Below, in pieces: positions 60,201 to 64,000 of a DNA stretch of 64,000 nt. Source of the DNA: Planctomycetota bacterium (GTDB taxonomy: Bacteria; Planctomycetota; Phycisphaerae; Phycisphaerales; SM1A02); contig VGYX01000012.1 in assembly GCA_016872835.1 (NCBI GenBank), positions 27,065 through 91,064 on the forward strand, written 5' to 3'. Numbering within the stretch: the stretch's first letter is position 1; every line of letters starts with the position of its first letter. The translations under genes were made by a program, and so were the position numbers. The notes beneath the pieces were generated by a model, which searched no databases, had not been told where the DNA came from, and worked only from the letters and a program-made list of their open reading frames with translations.

Positions 60201-60326
60201 GATCCGGCCCTGGTTGGGCTCGCAGGGGCAGAACGTGTCTGCCAGAGAGACCGAATGCAACAACAGGGCCACCAGCATCGTGGGTGCGCCCCTAAATCGT
60301 TTGTTCGTCGAGTCGAGCAACTTCAT
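57285..60326 (-). CDS. Giant secreted FG-GAP-like protein with dockerin-like tail
   Basis: The 1013-residue protein has a signal peptide, then a Cys-rich module and a row of calcium-site repeats of the type D-C-N-G-N-G-I-D-D (about 55-150). Beta-rich regions and FG-GAP/VCBS-like units follow (DFDGDGDIDLAVACEGNAPF). It ends in a paired dockerin-like tail (DLDGNGLVDFGDVNLLLLDMG, then DLDGNGVVDFGD). It should be a large surface or matrix protein. The ATG at 60326 gives the only convincing signal peptide. The 146-nt gap upstream is clearly A/T-rich and probably holds the promoter of this two-gene operon. Confidence 0.8.
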   Translation of the reverse strand: MKLLDSTNKRFRGAPTMLVALLLHSVSLADTFCPCEPNQGRIPRNFDTCTTTVCNVAWTCCDIAWDSMCAELANSLCGRCSVDCDQDGTPDACEFDRNFNGVPDECEPLNDCNGNGIDDALDIQTGRSLDCGRIVGKPDECEIAEDPTLDLDRNGVLDACEQEPCQHGFGPDFTRWIGLPTSQQAWEAPYNWLPSQSNNRNRPGWNSTVRDALFAPRIMDAALHCDQEAGSMVLSETQAFIALGDWTLELLDPFGTRDDLGVVRLEGTSSLVLDPRWTDRPARNGLLRAGRIESIGADARTQLWSSPGTRIEASERISLSGCEILLSGDTATPLFQTPVRTVMDARGVLRPLGDASNSGTLEVRAAGTLRAWRLPFDSTGSLTISNINASEELGNVLRIEHASTPENPATLLVLWDWTSLANSSVPAIDASQAGTPVLVRGALQVDTSLAAGTMPAAGLPSLELIRQAASLPLGRYGLISGTPPRGMRFEQREATVNAEADAPAAHSLLLAVVPDSSTDPSVGAGVASRLDDSEMGKMAVDLDGDGADEVVVVVRRNGAPGEIRVYGVEADRLIPLPAWTKILDAGDNSDHDPTLVQPIRPWNGTSGDGQPLDAGDFDGDGDIDLAVACEGNAPFRLFMNVRNGTAVDRPIFADPINAASLEIGTRPTCVAIVPRTPGNSVVAQAPGFVGGVATAGDTGILYRYSVAALTAQRGAGVQVAGVPRSTRGGGTVGTQGVGIATGGSTKTKTFNLVEAWTGFVQWVRVDNAWNPQDPQSTGLLANAAPVELASELPCDLVLVPVPLGSQGGEPICIATANAPGSASDVTVLRGSGVGSATTTGLDSIVPLRTASGTQGSVAIATASVFTKPGAAIPDLIVTRSDGAVAAARTDLDGVGGLALGYVVRVAQAPGARRAIACGPGGAPGTTARALVTTVPSTSLLGSSDDLILQPFGDISPREPSADLDGNGLVDFGDVNLLLLDMGPCPACTADLDGNGVVDFGDVTLVLLSFGETS

Positions 60327-60472
60327 GCCGGAATGAGAACTTCGCCAAAAATAGTTCCGTCTGCTGTTTTGGCAAAATAATATTGTTGTGCAGTTGAAAC
60401 TTTCGAGACGCTCAAGCTCGATTCCGACTCGGATTTCGCAGGGGAGCGGCGTTCTCGGACTTGGCTGGCCGC

Positions 60473-63400
60473 TCAGGGAGCCGGGCTTGCCCGAACACAG
60501 GGAGGCTTCACGTCCACCGGCAAGTTGTCGGCGTTTCGCGCCTGGCGAAGTTCGGCGATCTCGTGGCGAACAGCCTGCTCGCGCGGATCGCCCGTGGAGC
60601 GGAGCAGATCCGCGAGCAGGTTGGTTGCGATCCATCGTGCCTCGGAAAGTTTGTTGAGACCGCCTGTCTTCGGGTCGTGCCTTGCCCGCTCCAGAGCGAG
60701 TTCAAGCGTCCGGATGGCAGCGGCGTTCTCGTGCGATCTGAACTGCGCGCATGCCAGATCCTTAGATGTGTTGACGAAATTGATGAGTTCCGCGGTGGAA
60801 GCCGCGTTCGACCACCTGCTCATCAGGTGCTCGCGGATCGGAATCGCGTTCCGTGGATCCGGTCCACTTTCGTGGTACTCCGCGATGTATTCGTGGACCT
60901 CGAAGCACCAGGGCAGTGGTGGTCGTTGCGACTCAAGGATCTGCTGCGACTTCTCGATGCAGGCCTGGGCACCACCCTGATCGTTGCGGCTTCGCAGCGC
61001 GTGAGCACGCCACACAAGCGCTCGTGCGCCGGCTTCGGCCATTGCGGCTTCGGGTGTGGGCGTGAATTGAAGGATCTGCTCCACGCCGTCCGCCCCTTTG
61101 ATTTGCCAGAGCGCTTGCGCCAGCGAGGTCCGGGCGCGAGAAATCTCGCCCGAGTCCTCGCCGAGCAGATCGTTGAAGTCCTTGATTGCTTTCTCAAGGT
61201 TCCGAAGACCCTGGTCTTTGTAGGCGGTGGCTTGAGCCGAATTGGAAGCAGATGTCTCTCGCGCCGCGTCGAGTTGGGCGAGAGCAAGATTGTTCAGCAC
61301 CTTGAACCTGATCTTCGGATCCACGTCCGAGGCATCCTTTACGGCGGTCCAAGCTGACGTTAGCAGTGCAATTGCTTGGATCGCGTCATCTTGCTGTCGA
61401 AGTATCTCGCCCGCGCTCAAGGCGGATGTCCAGAGGCGCTGCATCACCTTGGCGCGCAGATCCGGGTTGTCACGCACTCTCGACTTTTGAAGTGCAGCCT
61501 TCGCGTCATTGTGCACTGACTCCAATGCACTGGCCGCGTCCTTATGCTTGCCGCGCAGGATGAGAGCATCGGCAAGTATTTCCCGGGCCATCCAAGCATC
61601 GGCGTCAAGCACTTGCGCGTTGCGGGAGTACAACTCACAGCCGTACCGAATCGCTTCAAGCGCCGCTTTCTGCTGTTCATTGCTCCTCTCGGTTTGAGCG
61701 TCCGAAATCCTGCCGAACCACACGAGAGATTGTGCCAGCTTGCGTTGCGCGGTTGGCGAAGTGGCCGTTCCGCTTGCCAACCACTCACGGATTTCCAGCG
61801 CAGACTGCTGCAACGGCAGCGCCAGTTCAGGCTTCGAGATCGCGTACTGCACGATCGCGAGGACCTGCTTCAAATCGGCGAGAGTCTCGGGGTCCTTCAG
61901 TTTCTCGAGGGTTTCCCGATCCTTCAGATTCACGGCCGCGGTGGAATCGTCATCCGGTCGTGGACCGATCCCAAACTGGACCTCTGCTGTCTTGTCGCCG
62001 GGCTTCAGAATCGCCTCTTCCAGGAGGTCGCGGGCCAGATCGGCGGCATTGACCAGCTGGAATGCATCTCGCACGACCTGCATCCGGCGATCGCGATCGA
62101 CTTGATCCGACACGGCTGCGGCAACCGCGGTCTCGACTCGGCTCAAGATCAGGTCCCGAAGTTCCGGTCCAACCACTTCGGGCACCGCCTGCTCCAGCAT
62201 GTCCTGCTGGAATTCCGACACGGCCCGCACCTGCCGCTCGCGTTCCTCGGCCAGCCGGCGCTGCTTCGCCTCGCCCAGCCAGAAGATGGTGCTGACCACG
62301 GCGGCTGCCACGACCACGCCTGCCATCAGCGCGCCCGAGAGCACCGCGGCGCGATGTCGCCGGACGAACTTGCGTGTGCGGTAGGCGGCGCTCTCCGGAC
62401 CCGCGATGAGCGGCTTGCCGCCCAGATAGTTGCGGATGTCGTCCGCAAACTCCGCGGCGGAGCGATAGCGCTCGCTGCGCTCCTTTCGCATCGCCTTCAT
62501 CGGCAGCCATTCCAGTTCCTCACGCAGGCGGGTCATGAGCGTCTGCGACTTGGTCGCGCGCTCCTGTGCGATGGTCACGGCGCTCGGTGTGTCGGGGCTC
62601 GCCGCCGCCGCCGTCATGGCGCGCAAGCGGTCGCTGGGCTTCGGGGGGTCGGAGTCGCGGATGATTCGGTGGATCGCGGCCAATCCCGCGCTTCGGAGCG
62701 ACTTCGGATCGAAAGGGGTGGCGCCAACCAACAGCTCGTACAGCACCACGCCCAGCGCGTAGATGTCGGTGCGCGTGTCCACGTCCAGACCGCCGTCGGC
62801 CTGTTCGGGACTCATGTACTCCGGCGTGCCGATCATCTGGCCGAGCTCGGTGAAGAGCTGTCGGTCCGTCAATGGGCGGGCCGTCGCCTTCGCAACGCCA
62901 AAGTCGATGATCTTCACGCGCGCGTTGAAGCCGTCGGCGCCATCGGTGTCGCCCATCGCGGCAAGGATGTTTCCCGGTTTCAGGTCGCGATGGATGATGC
63001 CCTTCATGTGGGCGTGCTGGATGGCATCGCAGGCCTGGGCGAAGAGCCCCAGGCGCCGCTCGATCGTCAGCTTGTGACGGTCGCAGAACTGTGTGATCGG
63101 TTCCCCCTTCACCAGTTCCATCACGAAGTAGTTGCGACCGCCCTCGGTGATGCCGCCGTCGATCACCTTGGCGATGTTCGGGTGATCCATCAGCGCGAGC
63201 GACTGGCGCTCCTGCTCGAAGCGGGCGAGGACGCTTTCGCTGTCCATGCCGGGCCGGAGCAACTTGATTGCCACCTGCTGCACGTACGGTTCACGCCGCT
63301 CGGCCCGCCAGACCACGCCGAAGCCGCCGGATCCGATCTTCTCGAGCAGCGTGTAACTGCCGACCTGGTCACCGGCCTTGTCGCTGTTCAACAGTGATGC

Positions 63401-63535
63401 CGCACTCGATCCATCCGATCGGGGCGTGGGTGCATGGGTGTCACCGCGCATGGGAAGCGTGTTGGCATCATGCGAACCCGGGTTCTGTGGAGCGTTGTGA
63501 GAGGGGGAATCTTCACCGGAAGGAATCAGATTCAT
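60473..63535 (-). CDS. Membrane Ser/Thr protein kinase with TPR-like sensor region
   Basis: The 1020-residue protein has a disordered start, then a complete Hanks-type kinase domain (about 60-370): glycine loop IGSGGFGVVW, K91 in VAIK, HRDLKPGN (182-189), DFG (211-213) and PEYMSPEQ. One membrane helix (about 396-420) follows. Some 600 helical residues with TPR-like character lie beyond it, presumably outside the cytoplasm. Planctomycete kinases of this kind often pair with ECF sigma factors; the only sigma factor here is the chimeric one at 12725. It lies upstream of the two giant secreted proteins on the same strand, so a regulatory link is possible but unproven. Confidence 0.92.
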   Translation of the reverse strand: MNLIPSGEDSPSHNAPQNPGSHDANTLPMRGDTHAPTPRSDGSSAASLLNSDKAGDQVGSYTLLEKIGSGGFGVVWRAERREPYVQQVAIKLLRPGMDSESVLARFEQERQSLALMDHPNIAKVIDGGITEGGRNYFVMELVKGEPITQFCDRHKLTIERRLGLFAQACDAIQHAHMKGIIHRDLKPGNILAAMGDTDGADGFNARVKIIDFGVAKATARPLTDRQLFTELGQMIGTPEYMSPEQADGGLDVDTRTDIYALGVVLYELLVGATPFDPKSLRSAGLAAIHRIIRDSDPPKPSDRLRAMTAAAASPDTPSAVTIAQERATKSQTLMTRLREELEWLPMKAMRKERSERYRSAAEFADDIRNYLGGKPLIAGPESAAYRTRKFVRRHRAAVLSGALMAGVVVAAAVVSTIFWLGEAKQRRLAEERERQVRAVSEFQQDMLEQAVPEVVGPELRDLILSRVETAVAAAVSDQVDRDRRMQVVRDAFQLVNAADLARDLLEEAILKPGDKTAEVQFGIGPRPDDDSTAAVNLKDRETLEKLKDPETLADLKQVLAIVQYAISKPELALPLQQSALEIREWLASGTATSPTAQRKLAQSLVWFGRISDAQTERSNEQQKAALEAIRYGCELYSRNAQVLDADAWMAREILADALILRGKHKDAASALESVHNDAKAALQKSRVRDNPDLRAKVMQRLWTSALSAGEILRQQDDAIQAIALLTSAWTAVKDASDVDPKIRFKVLNNLALAQLDAARETSASNSAQATAYKDQGLRNLEKAIKDFNDLLGEDSGEISRARTSLAQALWQIKGADGVEQILQFTPTPEAAMAEAGARALVWRAHALRSRNDQGGAQACIEKSQQILESQRPPLPWCFEVHEYIAEYHESGPDPRNAIPIREHLMSRWSNAASTAELINFVNTSKDLACAQFRSHENAAAIRTLELALERARHDPKTGGLNKLSEARWIATNLLADLLRSTGDPREQAVRHEIAELRQARNADNLPVDVKPPCVRASPAP

Positions 63536-63631
63536 GCCAGCATTAGACCTGTGGAAACAGGGCAGGGCAAGCGCGCCTCGTGAATTCAGCGTTCTCGGAT
63601 CGATCCCGCACCGAGGAGCGCTTGCGTGGAT

Positions 63632-64000
63632 TTAGGCCCGCTTCCCGCGCCTTTCGGGCACGGTCTTGCCCTCGATCTCGGCCAGATACTTCCGCGTCGC
63701 GGCTGGCAGCACCGTCCACATCTTCAGGCAGAACACCAGACCCAGGATGCCGAAGGGCAGCAGCACCATGGGCCAGTACGACCAGCTCACGCTCGCGGCC
63801 TTGCCGATCACGAACGACTGCAGCGCGCTGCCCGCGTAGGCGAAGGCGTCGGCGATGCCGGTGGCGGTGGCCGCGGCCTTCTTGCCGCCGAAGTCCGCCG
63901 TCGCGGTGCCCGACATGATCGAGTGCACGCCGATCACCGACATCATGATGGTGACGGCGCAGACGCCCACCACGATGGCGCGCATGCCAAGCAGGCTTGA
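63632..64000 (-). CDS. MFS transporter, OPA (sugar-phosphate antiporter)-like, 5' part beyond the window
   Basis: The frame is open to the window edge, so only the last 122 residues are seen. They contain the final three membrane helices of a major facilitator with HSIMSGTATADFGGKKAAATATGIADAFAYAG. This closely resembles helix 10-11 of the organophosphate:phosphate antiporter group (GlpT/UhpT/UhpC). A short basic tail ends it. Substrate cannot be decided without the rest of the gene. Confidence 0.8.
   Translation of the reverse strand, partial: SSLLGMRAIVVGVCAVTIMMSVIGVHSIMSGTATADFGGKKAAATATGIADAFAYAGSALQSFVIGKAASVSWSYWPMVLLPFGILGLVFCLKMWTVLPAATRKYLAEIEGKTVPERRGKRA

Noticed and set aside
22612-60392. 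A shared 10-mer TGCACAACAA upstream of the orphan secreted gene (22612-22621) and the giant secreted operon (60383-60392, minus strand)
   Set aside because: Distances to the start codons differ greatly (about 150 and 57 nt). One shared 10-mer in two A/T-rich gaps is easily chance.
1-64000. CRISPR arrays, IS elements, integrase or attachment sites
   Set aside because: No regularly spaced direct repeats, transposase or integrase motifs were seen. The two tRNA genes show no repeated 3' ends nearby.

Overview
The window is GC-rich, densely packed bacterial chromosome with a planctomycete character, most likely class Phycisphaerae. The marks for this are: a pseudopilin with an H-X9-DG tail motif; four proteins ending in dockerin-like EF-hand tails (DxDGxGxVDxGD type); a sigma factor of the planctomycete F-P-S-T-x-x-T-W type; a membrane protein with a CGRCGFELRGL...CPECG zinc ribbon; and a large Ser/Thr kinase with a membrane segment. 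No rRNA, IS element, prophage or CRISPR array was seen. The only gap above 300 bases (4568-4947) holds a cobalamin riboswitch.

Layout. 1-4.9 kb: a metallophosphatase, endonuclease-type mutL, and a minus-strand operon (secreted dockerin-tailed protein, H-X9-DG pseudopilin, BFD-like [2Fe-2S] protein) led by the riboswitch. 4.9-12.7 kb: a secreted HEAT-repeat protein, tRNA-Thr, a small metal-handling group (Cys-rich secreted protein, HMA lipoprotein, outer-membrane barrel), a cysteine-synthase-like enzyme, a His-tipped membrane protein, a Tat-exported TIM-barrel protein and an SDR threonine dehydrogenase. 12.7-13.8 kb: a sigma factor joined to the back half of a secreted anchor protein. 13.9-22.6 kb: recC-recB-recD. 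22.7-26.4 kb: an orphan secreted protein, kbl and a membrane-anchored protein. 26.4-38.7 kb: a purine (ureide) degradation island. 38.7-44.6 kb: an RND efflux operon. 44.6-54.1 kb: mrp, a glycine/lysine-rich secreted protein, a pseudopilin, trmL, a zinc-ribbon membrane protein, a 46-residue membrane peptide, mscS, tRNA-Arg, an unknown protein and rmuC. 54.1-64 kb: two giant secreted dockerin-tailed proteins, a Ser/Thr kinase and the 3' part of an MFS transporter.

The standout is the purine island. Divergent operons encode HIU hydrolase, uricase and a PqiA-like protein on one side, and a 1567-residue fusion, guanine deaminase and xanthine dehydrogenase XdhA/B/C on the other. The fusion reads malate synthase - OHCU decarboxylase - class C beta-lactamase-fold serine hydrolase - allantoicase. 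The serine hydrolase lies between the enzymes before and after the allantoinase step, and no ordinary allantoinase is present here. It is therefore a candidate non-homologous allantoinase. The malate synthase would consume the glyoxylate that the pathway yields.

A second theme is promoter layout. At least eleven genes on both strands have a TANNNT -10-like hexamer ending 6-8 nt before the start codon, often without a Shine-Dalgarno sequence. This implies widespread leaderless transcription and fixes several non-obvious starts, including GTG starts and a probable CTG start. All functions are read from motifs and context; no database search was run.
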